DNA of 64,000 bases, from assembly GCA_023419605.1 (NCBI GenBank), contig JAEZXR010000130.1, positions 1 through 64,000 on the forward strand, given 5' to 3'. Numbering within the stretch: the first letter of the stretch is position 1; every line of letters begins with the position of its first letter. Shown here in pieces: positions 1 to 7,678 of this stretch. The notes beneath the pieces were generated by a model that was not told the DNA's origin, did not search any database, and was given only the letters and a program-made list of their open reading frames with translations. Source of the stretch: Bacillota bacterium. Lineage in GTDB: Bacteria > Bacillota > Clostridia > Acetivibrionales > JAEZXR01. The position numbers and the translations under genes are program-made.

Positions 1-2
1 TA

Positions 3-647
3 TATATGCAACAGGGTGCGCACGAACCTCTTTTTGGAGTTGCAACAGGTGCGATGAAGCCAATCGCCAAGAAAATCAAGACAAATCAGGTACTTGCGGA
101 CGAGCTTTATGCTACTGGCAATTATGATGCCATGTATCTTGCCGGTATGATTGCAGACTCAAAAGCCATGACCGAGACGGATTTTAGCAAATGGATGGAA
201 GGCGCTTATTTTTACATGATTTCAGATTTTATCGTGGCTGTAACGCTTGCGGAAACAGATTTTGCGCAGGCTGTTTCCGACAGATGGATTGCAACCGGCA
301 AAGAATTGTATGTATCTGCCGGATATAGCTGTTATTGCTGGCTGTTGGGCAACCGCAAGGATGAGGCGTTTGACAGAGAAAAGTTGAATAATATGCTCGA
401 AACGGTGGAGAAAATGATTCACAGCAGCCCTGACCGAGCCAAATACGCTATGAATAATTTTGTCACAACCGTAGGTGTTTCCTATATTCCGTTGCATGAA
501 AAAGCGGTATCTGTTGCAAACAACATTGGAACTGTAGACGTGTTCAGGGGCAAAACTAAGTGCAGTGTCCCTGTGGCGGCTGATGAAATCCAAAAGGCGG
601 TGGATAAAGGTAGGCTGGGATTCAAACGTAAAAACGTCAGGTGTTAG
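3..647 (+). CDS. DNA alkylation repair protein, AlkD-like (5' end outside window)
   Basis: This is the C-terminal part of a DNA alkylation repair enzyme of the AlkD/HEAT-repeat glycosylase family, which removes 3- and 7-alkylated purines. The frame is open to the left edge, and the first visible residues (QQGAHEPLFGVATGAMKPIA) match the region where this family normally reads 'RQG...FGV..G..R.lAK', so about 20 residues are missing. The helix-rich body continues through 'DAMYLAGMIAD' and 'WMEGAYFYMISDF' to a lysine-rich end. The Met at position 6 is probably internal. Its position a few kilobases from an Ada-AlkA fusion and ogt suggests a loose alkylation-repair neighbourhood, though the genes are not in one operon. 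Family assignment is from sequence pattern; substrate is inferred. Confidence 0.8.
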   Translation, partial: YMQQGAHEPLFGVATGAMKPIAKKIKTNQVLADELYATGNYDAMYLAGMIADSKAMTETDFSKWMEGAYFYMISDFIVAVTLAETDFAQAVSDRWIATGKELYVSAGYSCYCWLLGNRKDEAFDREKLNNMLETVEKMIHSSPDRAKYAMNNFVTTVGVSYIPLHEKAVSVANNIGTVDVFRGKTKCSVPVAADEIQKAVDKGRLGFKRKNVRC

Positions 648-1068
648 ATTCTGATTTTATGCCGGAAAGCCGCATAAAAAAGGTTTTCCTCTTGAGTGAT
701 AAAGATTTATATGACTTATATTCTAAAATGCAGGCCCGTGCGAAAGTATGACAAGGAAACAGTGTGGGGAACATGCACCGGGTACTTAGAACAGCAATTA
801 CAAACGAATAACTTTAAAATTGCATTTTGCCTGGAGGATGCTGCTGTCCGGCCATTCTTTGCCGACACTGAAAGGAGTGTAAAAGGTACAAGAGAATCAT
901 GGAACCATGTAAGAGGGATGATAACTTATGTAAGTTATCATCCCCTTGCTGTCAGAAGAAGACCTAACCTATACTATAACTTTATTAAGGACTGGGAGAG
1001 GTGGCTTGCATGTCAAAGGACATAGCTTATTCATAAGGTATCATCTAAAAAGCTGTCATTATTATACA
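648..1068. other. Intergenic stretch with a perfect inverted repeat; no convincing gene
   Basis: No gene with a good ribosome binding site is visible here. A 109-codon frame from 696 lacks a Shine-Dalgarno sequence. A different frame from an ATG at 659 encodes 30 residues ending KMQARAKV before a stop at 749-751 and has a protein-like composition, so it may be the relic of a lost gene. A perfect inverted repeat with 14-bp arms around a TG loop lies at 915-944 (GGGATGATAACTTA and its complement). It has no following T-run, so it is more likely an operator or a decayed element than a terminator. Confidence 0.5.
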
Positions 1069-1096
1069 GAAAAGGGCATGTTAATTTGCCCTTTTT
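1069..1096. terminator. Bidirectional intrinsic terminator
   Basis: An AAAGGGCA arm (1071-1078) pairs with TGCCCTTT (1087-1094) and is followed by a T-run. On the minus strand the mirror hairpin is also T-flanked. It would end the small minus-strand gene just upstream in minus-strand terms (1124-1276). Confidence 0.7.
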
Positions 1097-1123
1097 AATT
1101 TATATATTCGTTCTTACGAAAAA

Positions 1124-1276
1124 TCATGCAGACAACTTTTTTCTAATTTGCCTTCTTTCAGGCTGTACGTCAGGTCTTGGGGGCACTTCCCTAGCAGGAT
1201 TAGGCTCCGGTTGGATTATCTCCGGATTTCTTGTAATATCCGGCATGTCAATTCTAGAAATAAGAATGCTTTTCAT
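1124..1276 (-). CDS. Small proline/arginine-rich protein, 50 aa, unknown function
   Basis: This short minus-strand gene begins at an ATG (1274-1276) preceded by GGAGA with a 7-base spacer, a standard Clostridia ribosome binding site, and it is followed about 30 bases later by an intrinsic terminator. The product starts MKSILISRIDMPDITRNPEI and continues with a charged Pro/Arg/Glu-rich tail (motifs IIQPEPNP, VPPRPDVQPERR) and a basic end RRQIRKKLSA. There is no membrane segment or cysteine. I do not recognise the family. The correct signals at both ends make it a likely real gene even though it is small; longer frames on the opposite strand lack such signals. Confidence 0.55.
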   Translation of the reverse strand: MKSILISRIDMPDITRNPEIIQPEPNPAREVPPRPDVQPERRQIRKKLSA

Positions 1277-1756
1277 AATATCATCTCCAAAACTTTTTAT
1301 TATAATAGTTTCAAAAATGGCCTGATTTTATACTAGGCAGATATTGATAAGGAACAAATTTACTAATGCACATAATCTTCCTAATATTAAATTATAAATT
1401 AGCATTAGATAAGCAAAAGGTTTCCAAATAGATATTGTGTTTTACTATCTCAAATTCAGGTGAAAATAGTACTAAATATAGCTGCTTATATTGCTGCTTG
1501 GTCAGTCGCAATTACTGTTTTTGAGGTTTATATTGTTAAGTCATATAAAGTTGTCATTTATACAGGCTGGGCTATTATTCCATGGTCACTGTTGGTATAT
1601 ATTCTATCCTTTAGTGGGAGTATATTTATAACAATATTCTTTTAAAGCAATACCAAAGAGAGTGAATCGTGTTATAGTATTTGTTTTCCAAAATATTATT
1701 TTCTACATATGCAGATCATAGTTTATGATTTGAAATAGTTATGGGAGGTGAATATT
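1277..1756. other. Intergenic region with one doubtful membrane-protein frame
   Basis: A frame at 1460-1645 could encode 61 very hydrophobic residues (two membrane segments, ending SGSIFITIFF), but it starts at a GTG with no Shine-Dalgarno sequence. It may be a relic of a membrane protein. The remainder is AT-rich and shows nothing definite apart from the ribosome binding site of the next gene. Confidence 0.35.
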
Positions 1757-1996
1757 TTGGCAGATAGAAAAGGTATAGCACCACACGAAGCATTTGAGTT
1801 GCATGAACTTTTAACATTTAAGAACGTATGTGCAACAAAATCGGCTACTATGTCAGCACTTGTAAAAGATGAAGAGTTAAAAAACATGCTCCAGCAGGAC
1901 TTCACTGTTTTACAGAGTCACATAAGGGAACTTCAGAACTTGATGCAAGGAGCAACCTGGGCAACAGGAACATCGGCAGGAACAGCAAGTCATTAA
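1757..1996 (+). CDS. Spore coat protein, CotF-like, 79 aa
   Basis: The product resembles short CotF-family coat proteins of Clostridia: a helical core with 'GIAPHEAFELHELLTFKNV' and 'KSATMSALVKDEELKNMLQQ', then a low-complexity Ala/Thr/Gly tail. Such proteins are deposited on the spore surface in the mother cell. The start is taken as the TTG at 1757 because the GGGAGGTG ribosome binding site (1743-1750) lies six bases before it; the GTG at 1748 is itself inside that site. It stands alone, with the DUF2512 membrane gene about 180 bases downstream in the same direction. It is evidence that the organism sporulates. Confidence 0.75.
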   Translation: MADRKGIAPHEAFELHELLTFKNVCATKSATMSALVKDEELKNMLQQDFTVLQSHIRELQNLMQGATWATGTSAGTASH

Positions 1997-2172
1997 CTCT
2001 TAAACAAATTTATTATGAAAGTAATTATTCTTCATAAATTTTTTGTTGAAAAGAGTTATTACAGGTACACATAGAATGTTTGATGTTAATCGTAACTTTA
2101 GGAATTATTTATGAGCATATATTTTTTGTATCTGGAAAAGCTACATTTATATAGATGAGAAGGAGGTAGCCG

Positions 2173-2526
2173 ATGAAACATATAGGAGCCTTGATATTAA
2201 AGTTTGTTATTATTGCAGTTGTACTGGAACTTGTACTATTGAACCTCACAGCACTATCATTCGGAGGTATTTTAACTATCGCATTAGCAGTAACTATATT
2301 AGCTTACTTGATTGGCGATATGGCAATACTTCCAAAGTCAAATAATACAGTAGCGACTATTGCTGATATAGGCCTTTCAGTGCTTACAATATGGTTGTTT
2401 AATTTTATTTTCCCTGGAGCAGCTATATCATTTTTTGATGCCCTTATAGCCTCTATAGGGATTGGGGTTAGTGAGTGGGTATTTCATAAGTTTATATCAA
2501 AGTCGGTTTTACCTACTCAAAGATGA
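2173..2526 (+). CDS. DUF2512 (YndM-like) membrane protein, 117 aa
   Basis: Small integral membrane protein with four predicted hydrophobic segments (about residues 5-25, 30-50, 60-82 and 88-105), matching the DUF2512/YndM family found in spore-forming Firmicutes. Diagnostic stretches are 'LAYLIGDMAILPKSNNTVAT' and 'IGIGVSEWVFHKFI'. The family has no established biochemical role; in Bacillus relatives it is linked to sporulation, which fits the CotF-like neighbour. The ATG is preceded by AAGGAGG with good spacing. A strong intrinsic terminator follows the stop codon at 2573-2604. Confidence 0.75.
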   Translation: MKHIGALILKFVIIAVVLELVLLNLTALSFGGILTIALAVTILAYLIGDMAILPKSNNTVATIADIGLSVLTIWLFNFIFPGAAISFFDALIASIGIGVSEWVFHKFISKSVLPTQR

Positions 2527-2572
2527 TAAAAATTTGAGTCTACCAAAGGTGTTCTATTCCACCAAAATCGAT

Positions 2573-2604
2573 AAACCACAAGGCCAAGACCTTGTGGTTT
2601 TTTC
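2573..2604 (+). terminator. Intrinsic terminator after DUF2512 gene
   Basis: Perfect 11-bp stem (AAACCACAAGG, 2573-2583, with its complement 2590-2600), a 6-base loop, and a following T-run. Confidence 0.9.
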
Positions 2605-2681
2605 ATACCCTACAGGATCGGACGCTTGATACAAATGAGTTAAGCAAAAAGTCCGTATAGAAATGTACGGTTTTTATGTAA

Positions 2682-2816
2682 AAAAGAATTAGTCTCAACT
2701 TTCATCACCTTTTGGACATATTCCTTAGGATTGCACACGTGGAGACGGTTATTCCGATGGCGAAATATGGTTACACTACAAAACAAATAGTGGGAGAAAA
2801 TCGGGCTAAAAAGTAA
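2682..2816 (+). pseudogene. Decayed 3' end of an RlmD-type 23S rRNA (uracil-C5)-methyltransferase gene
   Basis: A 44-codon open stretch with no start codon ends at TAA 2814-2816. It contains 'LDIFLRIAHVETVIPMAKYG', which matches the C-terminal signature of RlmD/RumA-type rRNA methyltransferases (usually D-M-F-P-R-T-x-HVETV). The P-to-L and T-to-I differences are what C-to-T decay would give. Nothing upstream within the frame resembles the rest of the enzyme, and an in-frame TAA lies at 2679-2681. It is therefore a gene remnant, followed by its own terminator hairpin (2804-2835). Confidence 0.6.
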
Positions 2817-2838
2817 AAATTTTAGCCTGACTTTTTAT
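2804..2838 (+). terminator. Intrinsic terminator of the decayed rlmD-like gene
   Basis: GGCTAAAA (2804-2811) pairs with TTTTAGCC (2820-2827), followed by TGACTTTTTAT. It overlaps the last codons of the remnant, as terminators of intact genes in this window often nearly do. Confidence 0.6.
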
Positions 2839-3045
2839 TAAATTTACAGATGACATAGGAAAACAGTTTTAAAATCAAATACGTATGGAGCCAAGGCTTT
2901 ATGGGAGCTGGCGCTTATTGCTTTTTCATTTAAATTGAGGCTAGAGAATGTAACAATTTTGTCTGCTCGAAATGAGTTAATTTTGCTTGATTAATCCCAT
3001 TATTGGTATTATAATTAAAAATGGTATTATAGGAGGAAATATATC

Positions 3046-3573
3046 ATGAAAGACGTAATGGAAATCATTTTGAATCCTATCAGAATAAGAATTATACAAG
3101 AGCTTGCCACAGAACAAACCTTCACTGCTACTGAGCTTTGTGAAAAAATCAAGGATGTTCCGCGGACTACTCTATACCGTCATATCAGTATTTTACTGGA
3201 AAACAATATTTTATTTGTTGCATCCGAGAAAAGGATTCGAGGGAGTCTTGAAAGGGCCCTTGCCTTGAATAGGGGAGAAATGTCAAAAATTAATACTTTG
3301 GAAAAGGCTCCTCAGAATATATTTGGTTTTTTAATGAACAAATATGCGAGATTTCAAAACTATTTAAACGGTGAAAATCCGGACCCGGCTAAGGATAAAT
3401 TATTTTTAAGCAATTCAGTAGTAATGATGGATGATCATGAGTTTGATCAATTTTTATCGGAGTTATGGGGGCTTATCCAAAAGTATAATTTTGAATTCGT
3501 AGAAGGGAGAAAGGCCAGGGATATTTCCATTATTTCGTCGCCAATCGATAGCAATAAAAAAGGAGAAATATAA
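3046..3573 (+). CDS. Winged-helix transcriptional regulator (ArsR/HTH_20-like), 175 aa
   Basis: The N-terminal half (residues 1-75) is a winged helix: 'ILNPIRIRIIQELATEQTFT', then 'TATELCEKIKDVPRTTLYRH' as the recognition helix, then a wing. This is typical of ArsR-like/HTH_20 regulators. The C-terminal half is helical and could be the dimer or ligand domain; it contains a conserved-looking 'DDHEFDQFLSELW'. The ATG follows AGGAGG with a 9-base spacer. It is 142 bases upstream of an acetyltransferase gene in the same direction, so the two may form a unit in which this protein controls the pair. The ligand is unknown; few cysteines are present, so it is not a typical metal sensor. Confidence 0.75.
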   Translation: MKDVMEIILNPIRIRIIQELATEQTFTATELCEKIKDVPRTTLYRHISILLENNILFVASEKRIRGSLERALALNRGEMSKINTLEKAPQNIFGFLMNKYARFQNYLNGENPDPAKDKLFLSNSVVMMDDHEFDQFLSELWGLIQKYNFEFVEGRKARDISIISSPIDSNKKGEI

Positions 3574-3715
3574 GAACATCATAAATCAAACGCTTCAGAC
3601 AAAAATTAAAAAGAGAATCGAACCATTTTCAGACGGGTGGAGAATAGTATTACAGATCAGCACGAATTTTCTGTCTTAAAGAAAGTTTTGAATTTTTCGA
3701 TGGAGGGATAGAAAT

Positions 3716-4330
3716 ATGATAAGAGTGGAGAAAGAGCACTACCATTCAATAGCCAGGCTTTTAACGGAATGCTTTTTGGAGGATCAACTGGTTGTTAAGC
3801 AAATAAAAGGGATAGAAAATTCAGAAGAATTTTTGGAAAAGCTGTTCTTATCGCAGATGGCTGTGCTTCATAAAACATGTGAAATGAATTCGCTGGATGA
3901 TAGTATGAATTCAGTTATTGTAGGTTATGAAAAAAAGAAATATAAACCGATCCAAGTACTTCTTTTAAGCATTTTATGTCAATTTAAGCTTTCCCATTCT
4001 ATGAAAGGCAGTGATCTTAAACTATATGCTCAAAATTGCAAGGAAGCTTTAAAATGTGTCAATTTGAAGTGGCACAGGGAATTCGTTAAAGGTAACTATT
4101 ATTATATAAAAATTATTGCAATAGCCAAGAACAGTAGGGGAAAAGGGAGTTTTAGAGCATTGATTATGCCGATAATCAATTATTGTAAAGAGAAAACTAT
4201 TCCGATTGTTTTAGAAACAAATACGGCTGAAAATGTACCAATTTATCAGCACTTCGGGTTCGAACTGATAAAAACGATACCCGAAAAAGGTACGGATTTT
4301 TGCCAATATTGTTTTATAAAGCGACCATAA
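3716..4330 (+). CDS. GNAT-family N-acetyltransferase, 204 aa
   Basis: The C-terminal half carries the GNAT acetyl-CoA binding motif A, here 'IIAIAKNSRGKGSFRALIMP' (usual pattern Q/R-x-x-G-x-G/A), followed by the motif B region 'VLETNTAENVPIYQHFGFEL', where the Tyr-His-Phe-Gly-Phe sequence is typical. The N-terminal 110 residues are a divergent substrate-binding part. The ribosome binding site is GGAGGG eight bases before the ATG. The substrate cannot be inferred. It probably follows the winged-helix regulator gene upstream in one unit. Confidence 0.8.
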   Translation: MIRVEKEHYHSIARLLTECFLEDQLVVKQIKGIENSEEFLEKLFLSQMAVLHKTCEMNSLDDSMNSVIVGYEKKKYKPIQVLLLSILCQFKLSHSMKGSDLKLYAQNCKEALKCVNLKWHREFVKGNYYYIKIIAIAKNSRGKGSFRALIMPIINYCKEKTIPIVLETNTAENVPIYQHFGFELIKTIPEKGTDFCQYCFIKRP

Positions 4331-4483
4331 ATAAGCACGGCATAATGAAGATAAGCCATATCACAAGTGCTAAAAGATTATGATTACTTAAGTGAAGTTA
4401 TTATAACTTTTAATGCACATGTCCGAAAACAGCTAGCGAACATCCTCTTTTAGTGCTATTCTAAACAAAAGAGGTGAAGTAAT

Positions 4484-5998
4484 ATGATAAAAGAACGTCA
4501 GTCTATTAACCTTGACAAAACCGCATGCTATGCGGCATTAAAAGCCCACGACGCGCGCTTCGATGGTTATTTTTTTATAGGTGTATCTTCCACAGGAATT
4601 TATTGCCGTCCAATTTGCCGTGTCAAATTGCCTAAAGAAGAAAATTGCACCTTTTTCCTGAGTGCTTCGGCTGCCGAAGCCGCCGGGTACAGGCCATGCC
4701 GTCGCTGCCGGCCCGAATTGGCACCAGGTTTGTCTTTAGTGGACAGCACTTCACACATTGCACAGAGGGCAGTCATGATTATGGAAGAGAATTGTCTTGC
4801 GGATATGAAAATCGCGGACCTTGCTGCTATGCTTGGCGTCACAGATAGACATTTACGCAGAGCTTTTTCCTCTCAATTCGGTGTCTCACCGGTTCAATAT
4901 TTACAGACACGCAGACTTCTTTTGGCAAAATGTTTACTTGCGGATACAGAATTGTCCGTTACTAAAGTGGCGTTATATGCGGGCTTTGGGAGTATACGAA
5001 GATTTAATGACTTGTTTAAGGAATATTATCGGGCTACACCCAACACTTTTCGAGGCTCAGAAAAAGCGATGACAGGGAATAGAGAAACAATTACCTTAAC
5101 ATTGGGTTATCGTCCTCCGTATGCGTGGGACGAACTAATTGAATTTCTTGCCGACCGGGCAATTCCTGGTGTGGAGCTGGTCAAAGATGGAACGTATAGT
5201 CGGACCGTCTCAATTAGAAATGGGAACGACGTATACTATGGCTGGATCTCGGTTGCAAACAAGCCGAAAGGTAATTCCCTTTCAGTCACTATGTGCTGTT
5301 CGCTTTTACCTGTTTTGACCAAGATTCTTGCAAAAATACGAAGACTTTTTGATTTAAACTGCGATCCTATTGAAATATATAATAAGCTGTCTGTTTTAAA
5401 TAAGCTAACCCCAGATCTATGTGTACCAGGACTTCGCCTGCCGGGATGCTTCGATCCTTTTGAAATGTCTGTGCGGGCCATATTAGGGCAACAGGTAACA
5501 GTTAAAGCAGCGCGAACTCTTGCAATGCGCTTTGCCCATGCCTTTGGCGGGCCAATTAGTACACCGTTTGAAGAACTCCGATACACGTTTCCTACTTCGG
5601 AGACAGTTTTCAACCTTGAGCATCCAATTGAAAACAAACTGGGGCCATTAGGAGTAACCGGTGTTCGCGCACGCTCTATTTTCGCTTTGGCGGAAGCAAT
5701 TGAAACCGGCTCCCTTCATTTTACATCAGAAGCGGACCCGGAAGTTGAGTTGGAAAAACTATTGAAACTACCCGGGTTTGGTCCGTGGACAGTACAGTAT
5801 ATTGGAATGCGTGCCTTCAGTTGGCCTGACGCGTTTCCTCATACAGATTATGGAGTGAAAAAAGCACTTGCCAATTTGACAGAAAAAGAGATTCTGGATA
5901 AATCCCAAGAGTGGAAGCCATGGCGTTCATACGCTGCGCTAAATTTGTGGAATTCGCTAAAGGGAGATAAAACGAAACAGGAGGTGTCTGATAAATGA
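4484..5998 (+). CDS. Ada-AlkA fusion: methyl-phosphotriester sensor/AraC activator joined to 3-methyladenine glycosylase, 504 aa
   Basis: Three modules in order. Residues about 10-85 are the Ada zinc domain with ligands Cys41, Cys45, Cys72 and Cys75 (YCRPICR and YRPCRRCRP), which takes a methyl group from phosphotriesters. Residues about 90-190 are an AraC helix-turn-helix (DLAAMLGVTDRHLRRAF). Residues about 200-500 are AlkA: the N-terminal fold, then the helix-hairpin-helix 'LPGFGPWTVQYIGMRAF' and the catalytic-Asp region 'FPHTDYGVKKAL'. The protein would sense alkylation, activate transcription and excise alkylated bases. AGAGGTGAAG lies seven to eight bases before the ATG. It overlaps ogt by 4 bp (ATGA), so both repair activities are co-translated. 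Fusions of this layout are known in bacteria. Confidence 0.92.
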   Translation: MIKERQSINLDKTACYAALKAHDARFDGYFFIGVSSTGIYCRPICRVKLPKEENCTFFLSASAAEAAGYRPCRRCRPELAPGLSLVDSTSHIAQRAVMIMEENCLADMKIADLAAMLGVTDRHLRRAFSSQFGVSPVQYLQTRRLLLAKCLLADTELSVTKVALYAGFGSIRRFNDLFKEYYRATPNTFRGSEKAMTGNRETITLTLGYRPPYAWDELIEFLADRAIPGVELVKDGTYSRTVSIRNGNDVYYGWISVANKPKGNSLSVTMCCSLLPVLTKILAKIRRLFDLNCDPIEIYNKLSVLNKLTPDLCVPGLRLPGCFDPFEMSVRAILGQQVTVKAARTLAMRFAHAFGGPISTPFEELRYTFPTSETVFNLEHPIENKLGPLGVTGVRARSIFALAEAIETGSLHFTSEADPEVELEKLLKLPGFGPWTVQYIGMRAFSWPDAFPHTDYGVKKALANLTEKEILDKSQEWKPWRSYAALNLWNSLKGDKTKQEVSDK

Positions 5999-6552
5999 TT
6001 TATACAAACTTAAAAAGTCCTCTCGGTGAGATAACAGCATCAGCAGAGGACAATGCGCTTACAGGGCTTTGGTTCGTTGGGCAGAAATATTATCCATCCG
6101 ATAAAGACACATGGATTTATGAACCCAATCATCCAATTTTTATAAAGCTTTGCCAATGGCTTGAGGATTATTTTGCAGGCAAAAGGAATATCGCTCTCCC
6201 TAATCTTGAACCGAAAGGGACGACTTTTCAAAAAGCCGTTTGGGAAATACTTCTCGAAATACCCTATGGCCGTGTTACGACCTATGGGGAAATTGCAAAA
6301 AAAATAGCAAATTCAAAAGGATTATATTCAATGTCAGCACAGGCTGTTGGTGGGGCTGTCGGACACAACCCGATCTCTATTCTCATACCCTGCCATAGAG
6401 TTGTTGGTGCAAATGGGAGCTTGACAGGGTATGCGGGAGGAATGGAAAAGAAAAAGGCTCTGCTTCATATTGAGCAAGCGGACCTTACATGCAGGCGATT
6501 ATTCGAAGATGGGATATCGCAACCGGATCGATGTGTTGGCCGGGGACATTAA
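5995..6552 (+). CDS. ogt: Methylated-DNA--protein-cysteine methyltransferase, 185 aa
   Basis: Suicide enzyme that transfers the methyl group from O6-methylguanine to its own cysteine. The active-site motif IPCHRVV is present (acceptor Cys133), preceded by the helix-turn-helix 'IPYGRVTTYGEIAKKI' and the 'VGGAVGHNPISILIPCHRVV' block, all canonical. The N-terminal ribonuclease-H-like domain is complete. The last about 20 residues (CRRLFEDGISQPDRCVGRGH) extend beyond the usual end and show no recognisable motif. The start codon overlaps the stop of the Ada-AlkA gene, so it is the second gene of an alkylation-repair operon and presumably Ada-induced. Confidence 0.93.
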   Translation: MIYTNLKSPLGEITASAEDNALTGLWFVGQKYYPSDKDTWIYEPNHPIFIKLCQWLEDYFAGKRNIALPNLEPKGTTFQKAVWEILLEIPYGRVTTYGEIAKKIANSKGLYSMSAQAVGGAVGHNPISILIPCHRVVGANGSLTGYAGGMEKKKALLHIEQADLTCRRLFEDGISQPDRCVGRGH

Positions 6553-6593
6553 AATTATAGAACTTGAATAGCGCGCAGAACTAGGCTTGAAAA

Positions 6594-6651
6594 TTGTAAG
6601 CAATAAAGCCTTCAAAATCAGATTGTATTTTGAAGGCTTTATTGCTTACAA
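6594..6651. terminator. 25-bp perfect inverted repeat after ogt
   Basis: Arms at 6594-6618 and 6627-6651 are perfectly complementary over 25 bp with an 8-base loop. There is no clear T-run after the right arm, so it is an unusually long hairpin that may act as a terminator/mRNA 3'-end protector or be a small repeat element. Confidence 0.6.
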
Positions 6652-6949
6652 AGAATGTCAAAGGTAATAAGCAAAGCGAAACGCACAACCACAATGGTAC
6701 AGCTTGGCATTTGCAGCGTGAAAGTTTTTGAGATTAGCGCAGAGTTTTGCGCAAGAATTCAACCTAAGAGAGCGTCTTTTCGGAGGAATATGTTGCCTCT
6801 AAGGGAGTTCCAGGTTCTGGCGGTATCTTTTTGACTGTTCAAGGCACGTTGAGACGATAATAATGTTGACGAATTGTGACTGGAAGAAAGAATAAGACGT
6901 TTCAATACCATGGATTTCCCCAGGTTTTGGTAAAATGTAGCACGCCTTA
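6652..6949. other. Intergenic region, no gene recognised
   Basis: A 46-codon frame from an ATG at 6694 and a 65-codon minus-strand frame are present but neither has a ribosome binding site or recognisable content. I see nothing else until the promoter of the TetR gene. Confidence 0.4.
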
Positions 6950-7014
6950 TTGACAACTCAAAATAGTTTATGCTACGATTATATAACAGACGTATAGACA
7001 GACAGTCGGTCTAT
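6950..7014 (+). promoter_or_regulatory. Promoter and TetR-type operator of the efflux operon
   Basis: A TTGACA -35 box (6950-6955) is followed 18 bases later by TACGAT (6974-6979) as a possible -10. Downstream lies a near-perfect 21-bp palindrome at 6994-7014 (ATAGACAGAC-A-GTCGGTCTAT, 9 of 10 arm positions matching), just before the TetR start. Position and symmetry fit autoregulation by the adjacent TetR protein. Confidence 0.7.
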
Positions 7015-7030
7015 AAAAGGGGATGTAAAA

Positions 7031-7678
7031 ATGAGAGTTGTAAAAGAAGCCGAGGAACGCAAGAACGAAATACTTGATGCGGCGGATGAGCTTTTCGGTC
7101 AGAAGGGCTTTGACGGCACAAGTACAAACGATATTCTCGAAAAGGTAGGAATTGCGCGAGGCACACTGTATTATCACTTCAAATCGAAGGAGGATATTAT
7201 GGATGCACTGATTGAGCGGTATAATATCCGTCTTTTAGGCACGGCGCAGGAAATTGCCGCAGATAAGAGCATACCCGTAAACGAGCGCATTATCCGCGTT
7301 GTAAAGGCACTGAACATAAGTGGCGGAAGCAGCAAGGAAATTATGGAGCACATTCACAAGCCGCAGAACGCGCTTATGCATCAGAAAATACAAAAGGTCA
7401 TAATCAACGGCGTTACGCCGATACTGACGGGAATAATCCGCGAGGGCATTGAGCAGGGACTGTTCAGTACGCCATTCCCGCATGAATGCATGGAAATGGT
7501 TGTAACATATACGAATACCGTTTTTGATGATGATATGGTTAGAATGACGAAGGAGGAGCGCGCTTCACGCATACAGGCGTTTGCTTTCAATGCAGAAAGG
7601 CTGCTCGGTGCCGAAAGCGGAAGTTTTATGTACCTTATGCAGATGTTTGACAGCGGAAGTGGAGGCAGCAATGAATGA
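7031..7678 (+). CDS. TetR/AcrR-family transcriptional repressor, 215 aa
   Basis: N-terminal helix-turn-helix (residues about 10-55) is canonical: 'EILDAADELFGQKGFDGTST', 'NDILEKVGIARGTLYYHFKS', KEDIMDAL. The C-terminal ligand domain is all-helical. It is the first gene of a tight operon: its stop overlaps the start of the MFS gene by 8 bp, followed by an FtsX-type permease and ATPase. The 21-bp palindrome upstream of its start is the likely operator. It therefore probably represses its own efflux operon until an inducing drug or peptide binds. Codon use (many GCG, CGC, TTC) differs from flanking genes, as in the rest of the operon. Confidence 0.9.
   Translation: MRVVKEAEERKNEILDAADELFGQKGFDGTSTNDILEKVGIARGTLYYHFKSKEDIMDALIERYNIRLLGTAQEIAADKSIPVNERIIRVVKALNISGGSSKEIMEHIHKPQNALMHQKIQKVIINGVTPILTGIIREGIEQGLFSTPFPHECMEMVVTYTNTVFDDDMVRMTKEERASRIQAFAFNAERLLGAESGSFMYLMQMFDSGSGGSNE

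Noticed and set aside
1086..1336. Two plus-strand frames of 79 and 62 codons
   Set aside because: Neither has a ribosome binding site; the minus strand here carries a short gene with proper signals.
4440..4460. CGAAC-containing sequence before the Ada-AlkA gene as a LexA box
   Set aside because: Only one half-site; the second half does not match the Firmicutes LexA consensus.
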